64,000 nucleotides of DNA from assembly GCA_947494205.1 (NCBI GenBank), contig CANLUH010000017.1, forward strand, positions 26,149-90,148. The letters run 5' to 3'. The position numbers and the translations under genes were made by a program. Under the pieces are notes generated by a model. The model ran no database searches, had not been told where the DNA came from, and was given only the letters and a program-made list of their open reading frames with translations. Of this stretch, positions 18,332 through 27,962 are shown piece after piece. This DNA is from an uncultured Flavobacteriaceae bacterium. GTDB taxonomy: Bacteria > Bacteroidota > Bacteroidia > Flavobacteriales > Flavobacteriaceae. Numbering within the stretch: the first letter of the stretch is position 1; every line of letters begins with the position of its first letter.

Positions 18332-18703
18332 TTAAAATTTAGATTCAATTAGAGTCGTCTTTGCATCTCCCCAAAGGCTTTCTATATCGTAATATTCTCT
18401 AATTTGTTTTTGGAATACGTGAACAACAACATTTACATAATCGATTAAAACCCATTCAGCATTGTCTAATCCTTCAACATGCCAAGGTTTATCTTTAAGT
18501 TCTTTACTTACTTTTTTCTGTACGGTATTTACAATGGCGTTAACCTGCGTATTAGAAGTTCCTTCACAGATAATAAAGTAATCGCAAACTGTATTGTCTA
18601 TTTCTCTCAAGTCGAGAATATTTATGTTTTGTCCTTTTACATCTTCAATGCCACCTATAATTGTAGTTATAAGTGCGTCTGCATTTGTTTCTTTTTTAAC
18701 CAT
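18332..18703 (-). CDS. rsfS: Ribosomal silencing factor RsfS
   Basis: 123 residues. Binds ribosomal protein L14 and blocks subunit joining when nutrients are scarce. Family motifs: DLREIDNTVCDYFIICEGTSNTQV, then WHVEGLDNAEWVLIDYVNVVVHVFQ and a C-terminal YDIESLWGDA. First gene of an rsfS-ftsH pair (9 bp apart), with its own promoter 20 bp upstream. Confidence 0.96.
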   Translation of the reverse strand: MVKKETNADALITTIIGGIEDVKGQNINILDLREIDNTVCDYFIICEGTSNTQVNAIVNTVQKKVSKELKDKPWHVEGLDNAEWVLIDYVNVVVHVFQKQIREYYDIESLWGDAKTTLIESKF

Positions 18704-18722
18704 TAACTTGATTTAATTTGTG

Positions 18723-18730
18723 CAAAGTTA
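18723..18730 (-). promoter_or_regulatory. rsfS-ftsH promoter, -7 element
   Basis: On the minus strand TAACTTTG matches TAnnTTTG; start of transcription expected near 18718, about 14 nt before the rsfS ATG. Confidence 0.6.
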
Positions 18731-18810
18731 TTATTTTTTGGTTCTTTATGCTCTAAAAAAATCATAAGATTTTTTCTTGTTAAATTATAGTACGAAGATA
18801 ACCAATTAAT

Positions 18811-19542
18811 ATGCGTATAATCAAACTTGATGCCATCGATTCTACAAATACTTTTTTAAAAGGTATAAGTGGTGATGGAACTCTAGAAGATTATACTGTT
18901 GTAACTGCTAAAGAGCAAACTAATGGACGCGGGCAAATGGGAACTGCATGGAACTCTGAATCCTCAAAAAACCTAACGTTTAGTGTCTATAAAAGGTATG
19001 TAGATTTGCAATTAGAACAACAATTTTACATTAGTATGGTTGTGGCTTTGGCATTGGTTAAAACACTGAAAACCTTTGGTGTAAATAAATTACAAGTAAA
19101 ATGGCCTAACGACATTTTGTCAGAAAACAAAAAGATTTGCGGAGTGTTAATAGAAAATGTCATAAAACAGACACAATTGTCATCTTCTGTATTGGGTGTG
19201 GGATTAAATGTAAATCAGACTAATTTTGAAACATTACCAAAAGCGTCATCATTAAAATTATTGACTGGAAAGTTGTTTGATTTGGATGAAATTCTTCAGC
19301 AATTCTTAAAAGATTTAAAGCTATATTTTAATCTATTAGAAACGCATGCTTTTGAAACTTTAAAGGCTGAATATGAGATGTTGTTATTCAGAAAAAATAA
19401 ACCTTCAACATTTAAAAACGCTGAAGGTCATTTGTTTTCTGGTTTTATAAAAGGGGTTTCAAAATCTGGAAACCTTATTATAGAATTAGAAGATGAAATT
19501 GTAAAAGAGTATGCACTTAAAGAAGTGTCTCTACTCTACTAA
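18811..19542 (+). CDS. birA: Biotin-[acetyl-CoA carboxylase] ligase
   Basis: 243 residues. Activates biotin with ATP and attaches it to the biotin carrier protein. Contains the biotinoyl-AMP site GRGQMGTAWNSE (GRGR-like loop), KWPNDILSENKKICGVLIE and GVGLNVNQ. The N-terminal winged helix of E. coli BirA is missing, so it is the monofunctional ligase, not a repressor. The end overlaps the convergent SRPBCC gene by four bases. Confidence 0.95.
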   Translation: MRIIKLDAIDSTNTFLKGISGDGTLEDYTVVTAKEQTNGRGQMGTAWNSESSKNLTFSVYKRYVDLQLEQQFYISMVVALALVKTLKTFGVNKLQVKWPNDILSENKKICGVLIENVIKQTQLSSSVLGVGLNVNQTNFETLPKASSLKLLTGKLFDLDEILQQFLKDLKLYFNLLETHAFETLKAEYEMLLFRKNKPSTFKNAEGHLFSGFIKGVSKSGNLIIELEDEIVKEYALKEVSLLY

Positions 19543-19934
19543 ATAGCCGTTTTCATGTTGCTTGCTAATGTCTCTATAAATTTAGAGATAGGGCCTTTTA
19601 TCATCATAGCCATCATTGCATTAAATTCTCCTGCAAATGTTAATTGTACTTCGCTAGTTGTATCGTCTATAGCAGTAATATTTCCTGTTAAAGAAAAGTC
19701 TAATTTACCTCCCGCTGCACCCAAAACAATTTTGTTAGGAGCTATTGCTTCTTTCTTTTTTAGAACTATTTCTGGCATGCCTTTTAGAGCGAATAAAAAC
19801 TTATCGTCGCCTAATACTTCAAACTTGCTAATGTTTTCTGGCATTAATGCTTCGAAATTTTTTACATCGCTTAAAAAGTTAAAGGTATCTTGAGCCGATT
19901 TTTGTAATGTTACTTTTGGGGATTCTAAATTCAT
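19539..19934 (-). CDS. SRPBCC (START-like) protein
   Basis: 131 residues if started at the ATG at 19934; the frame stays open to 20003, but that would overlap pyrE by 32 bp and add a tail without domain features, so I prefer 19934. Begins NLESPKVTLQKSAQDTFNFLSDVKNFEALMP, the helix-grip start of SRPBCC proteins, and ends with the long C-terminal helix (GPISKFIETLASNMKTAI). These bind hydrophobic ligands. It follows pyrE by 37 bp and converges with birA. Confidence 0.8.
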   Translation of the reverse strand: MNLESPKVTLQKSAQDTFNFLSDVKNFEALMPENISKFEVLGDDKFLFALKGMPEIVLKKKEAIAPNKIVLGAAGGKLDFSLTGNITAIDDTTSEVQLTFAGEFNAMMAMMIKGPISKFIETLASNMKTAI

Positions 19935-19971
19935 TTGTATGTTATTAGTGTTCTTATTAAATAAGACTATA

Positions 19972-20616
19972 TCAATTAGCGTTCCATTCGCTTGGGTTAG
20001 CATTCCATTCCGATAAAGATTGTAATTGTTCTTGGGTAATGTAATTGCTGTCTAAAGCTTCGTTTAGTAAGTTCTCGTAATTACTTAATGTATGTAGCGT
20101 AATGTTTTCTGTTTCGAAGTTTTTGTCTGCAATATCAAATCCGTAAGAGAATATTGCAACCATACCTTTAACATTTACTTTAGCCTCTTTTAATGCTTTT
20201 ACAGCATTTAAGCTACTTTTTCCAGTGCTAATAAGATCTTCTACTACAACTACATTTTGTCCGCTTTCAATAAAACCTTCAATTTGGTTTTGGCGGCCAT
20301 GTTTCTTTGCTTCTGGTCTTACATATACAAAGGGTAAACCTAAATATTCTGCTACTAGCATACCAATACCTATAGCTCCTGTAGCAACACCAGCAATAAC
20401 GTCTGGTTTACCATATTCGTTCTCTATAAATTTTGCCATTTCCTCGCGAATATAGTTTCGTATAGGTGGAAAAGATAATACAATGCGGTTGTCGCAGTAA
20501 ATTGGTGACTTCCATCCTGAAGCCCACGTAAAAGGTTCTTTTGGTTGTAGTTTTATGGCATTTACTTGCAATAAAACTTTTGCAGTTTGTCTAGCGATAT
20601 GTTTGTCGAAAATCAT
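19972..20616 (-). CDS. pyrE: Orotate phosphoribosyltransferase
   Basis: 214 residues. Joins orotate to PRPP in pyrimidine synthesis. The PRPP loop is VVVVEDLISTGKSS, and the substrate part has GVATGAIGIG. The last 14 residues carry a tandem copy, SEWNAN-P-SEWNAN, from a short duplication in the DNA. Its -7 element ends 4 bp before the ATG, suggesting a leaderless message. Confidence 0.96.
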   Translation of the reverse strand: MIFDKHIARQTAKVLLQVNAIKLQPKEPFTWASGWKSPIYCDNRIVLSFPPIRNYIREEMAKFIENEYGKPDVIAGVATGAIGIGMLVAEYLGLPFVYVRPEAKKHGRQNQIEGFIESGQNVVVVEDLISTGKSSLNAVKALKEAKVNVKGMVAIFSYGFDIADKNFETENITLHTLSNYENLLNEALDSNYITQEQLQSLSEWNANPSEWNAN

Positions 20617-20620
20617 GTTG

Positions 20621-20628
20621 CAAAAGTA
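20621..20628 (-). promoter_or_regulatory. pyrE promoter, -7 element (leaderless)
   Basis: TACTTTTG on the minus strand matches TAnnTTTG exactly and its G lies 5 bases before the start codon A, so transcription should begin at or within a base or two of the ATG. Confidence 0.6.
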
Positions 20629-20742
20629 AACATTAATTTAATTTTAAAGTACTACTTAATTAATGAAAAAATATTTTTTTGAGTTATTGTGTAAACTAAT
20701 TTTTGTTAGATTTACCATAACTAAGCCATTGCCTTAAATACT

Positions 20743-21324
20743 ATGCATTACATTTTTGTAAATGATAAACCTATTATACTAACCACTAAAGTTGAAAAAG
20801 AAACCGATTTTAAAAATTTTCTTCTCAAAGATGTTAGTATAGACGCTGTTATGAAAACGTTGTCTCAAAAGAAAATAAAATCGGTTCGTTTAATTCATCA
20901 TAGTGAGAAAACATTACTTAAAAAGTTTTTAAAAAAATTACCTGTTGTTGTTGCTGGTGGCGGAAAGGTTTATAATACTGATAATGCTATTTTATTTATT
21001 TACAGAAATGATAAATGGGACTTGCCTAAAGGAAAAATAGAAGGTTCGGAATCTATTGAAACTACTGCTATTAGAGAAGTGGAGGAAGAGACAGGTGTTA
21101 CAGGTTTAAGTATAACTAAACCTTTACAAACAACCTACCATTTGTTTAAGCGTAATGGAAAATTAAAGATTAAAGTAACGTATTGGTTTGAAATGAAAAC
21201 CGACTTTAAGGGCAATTTATGGCCGCAACAGGATGAAGGTATTACAAAAGTAGAGTGGCTAAAAGACACTGAGGTTACAGAAGCTTTAAAAAACTCTTAC
21301 GCTAATATAAAATTGTTATTGTAA
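20743..21324 (+). CDS. Nudix hydrolase
   Basis: 193 residues. The Nudix box (about 97-119) is complete: G-x5-E-x7-REVEEETGV, starting GKIEGSE. It hydrolyses a nucleoside diphosphate linked to another group; the substrate is not predictable. An additional N-terminal region (about 1-65) ahead of the Nudix fold resembles that of other Bacteroidota paralogs. Divergent from pyrE; convergent with the methyltransferase 5 bp away. Confidence 0.93.
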   Translation: MHYIFVNDKPIILTTKVEKETDFKNFLLKDVSIDAVMKTLSQKKIKSVRLIHHSEKTLLKKFLKKLPVVVAGGGKVYNTDNAILFIYRNDKWDLPKGKIEGSESIETTAIREVEEETGVTGLSITKPLQTTYHLFKRNGKLKIKVTYWFEMKTDFKGNLWPQQDEGITKVEWLKDTEVTEALKNSYANIKLLL

Positions 21325-21328
21325 TCGC

Positions 21329-21958
21329 TTACTTCCTTGCCATTATAATTGTGTGTTTTTCTGTGATAGTTTCACTTTTAGGGTAGTCTACATAAGTAAT
21401 AGTAATGCTATTAAATTGTTGCGCTATTAAAAGTTGTTTTAATAGTTTTAGATTATGGTAATAGAAAAATACTTGGTCTCCAGAGTTTCCAGATATATAA
21501 CCAGAATTGTCGTAGTTACCTTCTACAAAACTTAAATAGAGTATGCCTTTAGGTTTTAATAAATTATAACTGCTATTTATTAAAGTTTCGCAATCTGTTT
21601 TAGATAAATAGGGTAATCCAAAGCCACAAATTATACCATTATATTTAGATGTTAAAGTGTCTATAGACCTTATGTCCATCTCATAAAATTGTGCCTTTGG
21701 ATTATTCTGCTTTGCAAGTGTTATCATATTTGGAGCAATATCTACGCCTTCTATAATACTTTCTGGTAATTTAGATAACAGATACTTGGTTATATTACCC
21801 GGACCACAACCAATATCTAATAGTTTTGGTGTTTTTGAGTTTAGTAATTGACAAAATAAATCGTAAGAAGAATTATATAGTGTTAAGTCCATGAATTTAT
21901 CTTCATACAACTTAGCAACAGTATTCCATGTTTTAAAGGTTTTCTTATAACGATTCAT
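21329..21958 (-). CDS. Class I SAM-dependent methyltransferase
   Basis: 209 residues. SAM-binding motif I LLDIGCGPGNITKYL (about 61-75), motif II region IEGVDIAPNMITLAKQN and IICGFGLPYLSK. UbiE/methyltransferase-25 type; substrate unknown. Last gene of a minus-strand run with two peptidase lipoproteins, 11 bp after the M1 gene, but no functional link can be proven. Confidence 0.9.
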   Translation of the reverse strand: MNRYKKTFKTWNTVAKLYEDKFMDLTLYNSSYDLFCQLLNSKTPKLLDIGCGPGNITKYLLSKLPESIIEGVDIAPNMITLAKQNNPKAQFYEMDIRSIDTLTSKYNGIICGFGLPYLSKTDCETLINSSYNLLKPKGILYLSFVEGNYDNSGYISGNSGDQVFFYYHNLKLLKQLLIAQQFNSITITYVDYPKSETITEKHTIIMARK

Positions 21959-21969
21959 TTTATTTTAAA

Positions 21970-23826
21970 TTAATTTTTATAACCCAACATGGCATCTATT
22001 GTGTTTATAGTTACCGAGTGGTAATTACCTCTAGAGTTTTTGTAGATTTCTAAAGCTTCTTCTACTTTATTACTGTTTTTATAGGCTTTAAAAAGTGTTG
22101 AAACATACCAGCGTCTCCCCACTTTATTTAAAAAACTGGAAATCATTTCGTCTACATTATTTGCTTTATAATTATGCGTTATGGCTTGTTCAAACCAAAC
22201 CATTGCAATGTAAGAGTTATTAGAATGTGTTAAATCGAATGCATTATCAATAAGTTCCATCTGCTCAGGTGTAATCGTTTTTGGGAAATTACGAACAAAA
22301 TGTACCCATTCTTGTGTTGTCCAATCTTGGGTAAGTGTTTTATCTATTGTATTGTTTTTTAAAAATGAAGCGATAGTCTGCTCTACTATTTCAAATTTAT
22401 TAGAGGTAATAACCGCTTGATTTTCTGGTATACCTGGTTTGTAAATCCATTCTTCGGTGTTAAATGTAATCTTATTTTTTTCTAACAGATTAGTGTTTAA
22501 ATAAGTTATAAAACGCTCGGTTGTCATGGTGGAAAACGCATGCGATTTAAAATAGTTTTTTAAAAAGGCATCAAATTCTATTCTGCCAACGGTTTCTTCT
22601 AAGGTTCTTAAAAACAGGTAACCTTTGTCGTAAGCAATGCTATTCATCCCATCATCTGGGTTTCTACCTTCTAAATCTAGTTTTAATTTAGTGTCGTTAG
22701 GGCTGTCTTTAAATCCTTCTAATTCCTCTTCTAAATCTTGTCTTCCAATTAGTGCAAGCATATTAGCGCGGTCTTTTCCGTAGAGTGCTTCCATAATACG
22801 CATTTCAAAATAAACGGTAAAGCCTTCGTTTAGCCAGAAATCGTTCCAAGTAGCATTAGTTACTAAGTTTCCAGACCAAGAGTGTGCTAATTCGTGTGCT
22901 ATTAAAGACGTTAAACTTTTATCTCCTGCTATAACTGTTGGGGTTGCAAAAGTCAACCTTGGGTTTTCCATACCTCCAAAAGGGAAACTTGGAGGCAGTA
23001 CTATAACATCGAATTGATCCCAATCGTATTTACCATATAAATTCTCTGCAGCAACTACCATTTTTTCCATATCGGAAAATTCGAAATGTGCTTTTTCTAA
23101 TAAAGAAGGTTCGGCATAGATTCCTGTTCTGTTACTAACGGCTTTATAATTGATGTCTCCAACTGCTAATGCTATTAAATAAGGTGAGATTGCCTGTCTC
23201 ATTTTAAAGGTATAAATACCATTGTTGTTTTTTGTTTTAGGGTTTTCGGCACTCATTACTGCCATTAATTGCGATGGTACTTTTACCGTAGCGTTATAGG
23301 TTACTCTTATTTGTGGACTATCTTGTATTGGTATCCATGTGCGTGTTAAAATAGCTTGTCCTTGTGTAAATAAAAACGGTTCTTTTTTATCTGCTGTTTG
23401 CTGGGGACTTAACCATTGTAAGGCTTCCGTTTTATTTGTAGTGTTATAATGTACTGTTATTTGTTTTGAATTTGATTGAATAGGGATTTTTAAGGCTTGT
23501 CCTAATTGTTCATTGAAGTCTCCCATTGTAAAAGTTACTTCTTTCCCGTCTACTAAAACTTTAGATACTTCTAAAAACTTACTGTCTAATATAATTTCAG
23601 AGGCATTATTACTAGATATATTGTATGATGCCGTTCCTTTTATTTGTTTAACATCGAAATCTACAGAAACATCTAAATCGAGATGTGTAATTACTGCATC
23701 GTTTGGTTCTGCATACGAATGTGTTTCTATAACATATTTTTTTGCTAACGGTTTGTCTTCGTTAGTATTGGCGCAATTGGTTAAGAATACCGTGGCAATG
23801 CAGATTAAAAAGGAAATATTTTTCAT
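21970..23826 (-). CDS. M1 family aminopeptidase, probable lipoprotein
   Basis: 618 residues. Gluzincin aminopeptidase of the leukotriene-A4-hydrolase type. The exopeptidase motif GGMENP and the zinc site HELAHSW...NEGFTVYFE (HExxH-18-E) are intact; a C-terminal armadillo-like domain follows. The signal ends LTNC, a slightly unusual lipobox with Asn before Cys, so lipidation is likely but not certain. The M14 gene lies 41 bp upstream, so both outer-envelope peptidases probably come from one transcript. Confidence 0.93.
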   Translation of the reverse strand: MKNISFLICIATVFLTNCANTNEDKPLAKKYVIETHSYAEPNDAVITHLDLDVSVDFDVKQIKGTASYNISSNNASEIILDSKFLEVSKVLVDGKEVTFTMGDFNEQLGQALKIPIQSNSKQITVHYNTTNKTEALQWLSPQQTADKKEPFLFTQGQAILTRTWIPIQDSPQIRVTYNATVKVPSQLMAVMSAENPKTKNNNGIYTFKMRQAISPYLIALAVGDINYKAVSNRTGIYAEPSLLEKAHFEFSDMEKMVVAAENLYGKYDWDQFDVIVLPPSFPFGGMENPRLTFATPTVIAGDKSLTSLIAHELAHSWSGNLVTNATWNDFWLNEGFTVYFEMRIMEALYGKDRANMLALIGRQDLEEELEGFKDSPNDTKLKLDLEGRNPDDGMNSIAYDKGYLFLRTLEETVGRIEFDAFLKNYFKSHAFSTMTTERFITYLNTNLLEKNKITFNTEEWIYKPGIPENQAVITSNKFEIVEQTIASFLKNNTIDKTLTQDWTTQEWVHFVRNFPKTITPEQMELIDNAFDLTHSNNSYIAMVWFEQAITHNYKANNVDEMISSFLNKVGRRWYVSTLFKAYKNSNKVEEALEIYKNSRGNYHSVTINTIDAMLGYKN

Positions 23827-23867
23827 AGTTATTATAGTATAAGGACTTGTATGTTGTATTAATGATT

Positions 23868-25601
23868 TTACTGTAGTCTATAAATAGGGTATTGTAAGTG
23901 TGCTTTTTCGTAATTATTACTGTGTTTGTGTAACCAATCTAATTGCGCATACCAATTGTTTGCAAATCCTTCATCTGATTGCTTTTTGGCTTCAAATTCA
24001 TTTTTTAATGCTTCATTAGAGTCTAATATATCCTTCGCTTTGTCTTCCCAAACATAAGGGGAGAAACCTTCTTTTTGCTGTAGTATGGTATCGAAAAAAT
24101 TCCAATTAAAAAAAGAGTCTGGTGCTTGTGGCTCTAAGGTTTCAAGAATATAACGAATACCATCTTGATTTGTGTTTACTATATAGTCGCCTGCTCTAAA
24201 AGTAACAGTCTCTTTAGTAGATTTTACTGTTGTGTTGTAATGCAGGTAATGTCCTTCATATGGTGATGTTCTGCTTTTATAGGTGTCTATTTTATAGCTT
24301 TCAACAGTTATGGTAGAATCTTGTTTTAGTTGTGTTGTTTCAATATTATTCAATTCAAATAAATCTATAATAGTATGCCAACCTTGTGGAATAATATAAC
24401 CCTTAGGAATGGTCACGGTATGTTTTGCTTTAAAATAATTGCGATACGTAACGTCTTTTGTAAAGGGTTTGGAAGCATCGTATTTTAAACGTTGTGCATT
24501 GGTAATATCGCTTGGTATCATTTGTCCTTCAAAACCTTTAAAGGCTAAGGTTGATGTTTTACTAGTATCTACCATCCAATTTAATGGATATTCTTTTCCT
24601 ACTTTATAGGAGTTATTACTATTAGCTCTTAATTTAGCAATCTGTTCACCATCTTCTTCAGTTATAGTAATCATAGTTTTCATAAGTTCGTAAGTACCAT
24701 CTACACGTTGTTTGTAGGGTTTTAACATGTGGGTTTCTACCATCATTCCTAAAGTATTAAAAAGCGTTGTGTAGCCTGTTGAATACCTTGGAGAGTCCAT
24801 AAACTGGGAAAACCCTTTTTCTGGAACAGTATTAAACACGTTTACGTATGGTGTTATATCCCAAGATTTATCTGATAGTTTTTGTTCTAGGTTGGGCATC
24901 ATTTTAGTGTGTAAATAATTACCCAATTCGCCACCCAATTTATTATGTTGTGTAAATAAATGCGTTAAGGTATATTGGTAATCGGCACCATTACTTACAT
25001 GGTTATCTATAAATACATCTGGTTTTACTAAGTGAAATATTTTAGCAAAGGTTCTAGCGTTTTTAGTATCTGATTTTATAAAGTCTCTGTTTAAATCGAA
25101 ATTACGGGCATTGCCTCTAAAACCATAAGCTTTAGGTCCGTTTTGATTAGTTCTAGAACCTGTGTTTCTATTAAGACTACCACCTACATTATAAATAGGT
25201 ATGGTTACCAATACGGTATTTTTAGGCATTTCTATTTTGCCTTTTACTATATCTCTGTAAAGTAACATAGTAGCATCTATGCCATCGCTTTCTCCAGGGT
25301 GAATACCATTATTAATAAGGATAATACGTTTATTTTTTCTAATGCTTGAAAAATCGAAATTGGCATCTGGATTTAAAGTTATAATGTGTAAAGGTTTGCC
25401 AGAATCTGTTTCTCCAATAGCTTCAATAGCAACTTCAGGATAGGCTTTAGCTAAGTTGTTATAAAAAGTAATGGTTTCTTCGTAGGTTGCTGTTTCGGTG
25501 CCTTGAGACCTTTCAAATGTTGTTGTGAAGTCGAAATTGACTTCTTTTTTTTCTGTGTTACAGGCACTTATTAATAAGAATATTAGGAAGATTTTTTTCA
25601 T
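23868..25601 (-). CDS. M14 family zinc carboxypeptidase, lipoprotein
   Basis: 577 residues. The lipobox LISAC (Cys at about 14) follows a short signal. The M14 zinc ligands appear as HPGE in NNGIHPGESDG and a later His in FIDNHVSNG, with the likely catalytic Glu in MMVETHMLKPY. A long C-terminal extension (about 340-577) is beta-rich. First gene of the M14-M1-methyltransferase run; likely acts on peptides at the cell surface or in the periplasm. Confidence 0.88.
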   Translation of the reverse strand: MKKIFLIFLLISACNTEKKEVNFDFTTTFERSQGTETATYEETITFYNNLAKAYPEVAIEAIGETDSGKPLHIITLNPDANFDFSSIRKNKRIILINNGIHPGESDGIDATMLLYRDIVKGKIEMPKNTVLVTIPIYNVGGSLNRNTGSRTNQNGPKAYGFRGNARNFDLNRDFIKSDTKNARTFAKIFHLVKPDVFIDNHVSNGADYQYTLTHLFTQHNKLGGELGNYLHTKMMPNLEQKLSDKSWDITPYVNVFNTVPEKGFSQFMDSPRYSTGYTTLFNTLGMMVETHMLKPYKQRVDGTYELMKTMITITEEDGEQIAKLRANSNNSYKVGKEYPLNWMVDTSKTSTLAFKGFEGQMIPSDITNAQRLKYDASKPFTKDVTYRNYFKAKHTVTIPKGYIIPQGWHTIIDLFELNNIETTQLKQDSTITVESYKIDTYKSRTSPYEGHYLHYNTTVKSTKETVTFRAGDYIVNTNQDGIRYILETLEPQAPDSFFNWNFFDTILQQKEGFSPYVWEDKAKDILDSNEALKNEFEAKKQSDEGFANNWYAQLDWLHKHSNNYEKAHLQYPIYRLQ

Positions 25602-25651
25602 TAGTATAAACGTTTAGCTAATATGTATTCAACAAATATAGTAATTACCAC

Positions 25652-25682
25652 TTTGTGTATCTCCCAATTAAATGTACTTTTG
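25652..25682 (+). promoter_or_regulatory. SulP gene promoter
   Basis: TTTG (25652-25655), a 19-bp spacer and TACTTTTG (25675-25682) give a textbook Bacteroidota promoter. Transcription would start near 25687, so translation must use the ATG at 25703 and not the in-frame ATG at 25655, which lies inside the promoter. Confidence 0.8.
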
Positions 25683-25702
25683 CAGCTTCAAAAAACAAAC
25701 CT

Positions 25703-27325
25703 ATGACTGCATTTTTTAGAAAACAGACAGCTAATGCCAAGAATGATATTTTAAGCGGGCTTACAGTGGCTTTAGCCCTAGTTCCAGAAGCGGTAGCTTT
25801 TGCTTTTGTAGCTGGTGTGGATCCTTTAGTAGGATTGTATGCTGCGTTTATGATTGGTATAATTACGTCTATTTTTGGAGGACGTCCAGGAATGATTAGT
25901 GGTGCAACTGGAGCTTTGGCTGTAGTAATGGTAGCACTTGTAGCTAAAGGAAATGCAATGGGAGCAGATGGAGAGCAATTAGGTTTGTACTATTTATTTG
26001 CAACCGTTATTTTAATGGGAATAATACAAATGCTGGCTGGAGTTTTTAAACTAGGAAAGTTTGTACGTTTAATTCCGCATCCAGTAATGATGGGGTTTGT
26101 TAATGGTCTAGCCATTGTTATTTTCCTATCGCAATTAGGGATGTTTAAAGAAGTTGTGGGCGGAGAAAAAGTATGGATGCAAGGTAATGCTTTGTATATT
26201 ATGATAGGTTTAGTTGCTCTAACAATGGGAATTATGTTCGGTTTACCTAAGCTTACTAAAAAGTTGCCTGAAGCTTTAGTTGCTATTTTAGTAGTGTCTG
26301 CTATTGTAATCTTTGGAAATTTAGATGTCGCTACTGTAGGAAGTTTTATTAAAGATGGTGGTGGAGAAGGGTTAAAAGGAGGATTGCCAAGTTTTCAATG
26401 GGATATATTTAATAAAGTACCTTTTAGTTGGGAGACTTTAAAGTTTATTGGGCCTTACGCATTAATTCTTGCTGCTATTGGTTTAATAGAGTCTTTAATG
26501 ACATTAAATTTAGTAGATGAAATTACAGAAACTAGAGGAAACTCTAATAGAGAATGTTTAGCACAAGGAGGTGCAAATATCATTACAGGTCTTTTCGGTG
26601 GTATGGGAGGTTGTGCTATGATTGGGCAATCTTTAATTAACATTAAAGGTGGCGGACGCGGAAGGTTATCTGGTATTGTCGCTGCATTAGCTTTATTAGT
26701 TTTTATATTATTTGCTTCAGGGTTAATAGAACAAGTCCCTATTGCTGCTCTTGTAGGTGTTATGTTTATGGTTGTTATTGGAACATTTGCTTGGAGTAGT
26801 TTTAGAATTTTAAATAAAATTCCTTTAAGCGATGTTATTGTTTTAATAGCAGTGTCTTTACTAACAGTCGTTTTCGATTTAGCAATAGCAGTAATTGCTG
26901 GTGTTATTATTAGTGCTTTGGTGTTTTCTTGGGAAAATGCAAAACGTATTCGTGCTAGAAAGCGTATTAAGGAAGATGGTACTAAGATTTATGAAATATG
27001 GGGACCTTTATTTTTTGGAAGCATTATAGCTTTTAATGAAAAGTTTGATGTTAAAAATGATCCTGATTCTGTAGAAATAGATTTTGTAGAATCTAGAGTG
27101 AGTGATCATTCGGCTTTAGAGGCTATTTTTAATTTAGTTGAAAAATATGAAGCTGAAGGAAAAACCATTAAATTAAAACATTTAAGTGAAGATTGTAAAG
27201 CATTATTATACAAGTCTAGCCCTAAATTTAGAGAGGTAATAGTTGAAGCTATAGATGATCCTCGTTACCACTTAGCTGCAAATCCAGAAAAGTTTACAAA
27301 GCCACTTTCTGAGTATTCATTATAA
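25703..27325 (+). CDS. SulP family anion transporter
   Basis: 540 residues from the ATG at 25703, chosen because the promoter lies over the upstream ATG and because MTAFFRKQTANAKNDILSG begins like other SulP proteins. Contains the SulP core (GLTVALALVPEAVAFAFVAGV, GLYAAFMIGIITSIFGGRPGMISGATGA), 11-12 or more membrane helices and a C-terminal STAS domain (about 440-530). It carries sulfate, bicarbonate or another small anion; the substrate cannot be told. Single gene. Confidence 0.93.
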   Translation: MTAFFRKQTANAKNDILSGLTVALALVPEAVAFAFVAGVDPLVGLYAAFMIGIITSIFGGRPGMISGATGALAVVMVALVAKGNAMGADGEQLGLYYLFATVILMGIIQMLAGVFKLGKFVRLIPHPVMMGFVNGLAIVIFLSQLGMFKEVVGGEKVWMQGNALYIMIGLVALTMGIMFGLPKLTKKLPEALVAILVVSAIVIFGNLDVATVGSFIKDGGGEGLKGGLPSFQWDIFNKVPFSWETLKFIGPYALILAAIGLIESLMTLNLVDEITETRGNSNRECLAQGGANIITGLFGGMGGCAMIGQSLINIKGGGRGRLSGIVAALALLVFILFASGLIEQVPIAALVGVMFMVVIGTFAWSSFRILNKIPLSDVIVLIAVSLLTVVFDLAIAVIAGVIISALVFSWENAKRIRARKRIKEDGTKIYEIWGPLFFGSIIAFNEKFDVKNDPDSVEIDFVESRVSDHSALEAIFNLVEKYEAEGKTIKLKHLSEDCKALLYKSSPKFREVIVEAIDDPRYHLAANPEKFTKPLSEYSL

Positions 27326-27962
27326 GCTGGTTTTGCGGTAAGAATCGTAGATAAAAGCCAATAAATATTCTAGGTTTATTTATAATTGCATAGACTAGCT
27401 AGTTTATGTTAATTTAAGGCAGAAGATGTGATTTTTAGTTTGAAATTAATAGATTTTTTGAATCTATTTCAGAGATTTGTAAGTTTATTTGCCTTATATA
27501 CTTAACGTGATTTTCGATATAAGAATCATAAGTTATTTTAAATAAGAGTCAATGAATATAGCCTATTTTTCTCCTTGAGCATTGGTAGAAAAGAAAATAT
27601 ATTCTATTAGATAATTCATAGTTAAGCTAAAAGAAAGGTTTTAATATAATTAAATATTTAATAGTTTTAGACTTTAGCTTGTCTTGAGCGAAGACGAAAG
27701 AATTATGATACAAAATAGTAATGTTTTGTCCTCTAGTAGTTTAATAGGGTTTTTTAACTAGGCCTATTTCGTATTAAAAATTTTATTACATTTGCTATGT
27801 AAATGTTTTTAAAAAATAATTAATTCTTCCCTCTAAAAATTATTGTTGTATTAAAATAGAATGCTAAATAAAATAATTTAACCGTTGTACAACTTATTAT
27901 CATTGTTTTATTGCCTCGAATAAAAATAAATGAAAAATAGACCTATTACTTCTATTGTTAAA
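27326..27962. other. Long intergenic region upstream of the kinase island
   Basis: More than 600 bp without a credible gene. The only feature I can support is one copy of a short dispersed repeat at 27680-27700. The rest is AT-rich with scattered short reading frames (18 codons or fewer). It sits between SulP and the first of four kinases and likely holds the kinase promoter. Confidence 0.5.
27680..27700 (+). repeat. Dispersed intergenic repeat, copy 1
   Basis: The 21-bp segment TGTCTT-GAGCGAAGACGAAAG matches 18 of 21 bases with the reverse complement of 46232-46252. Both copies are intergenic, which suggests a degraded intergenic repeat family. Confidence 0.45.
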
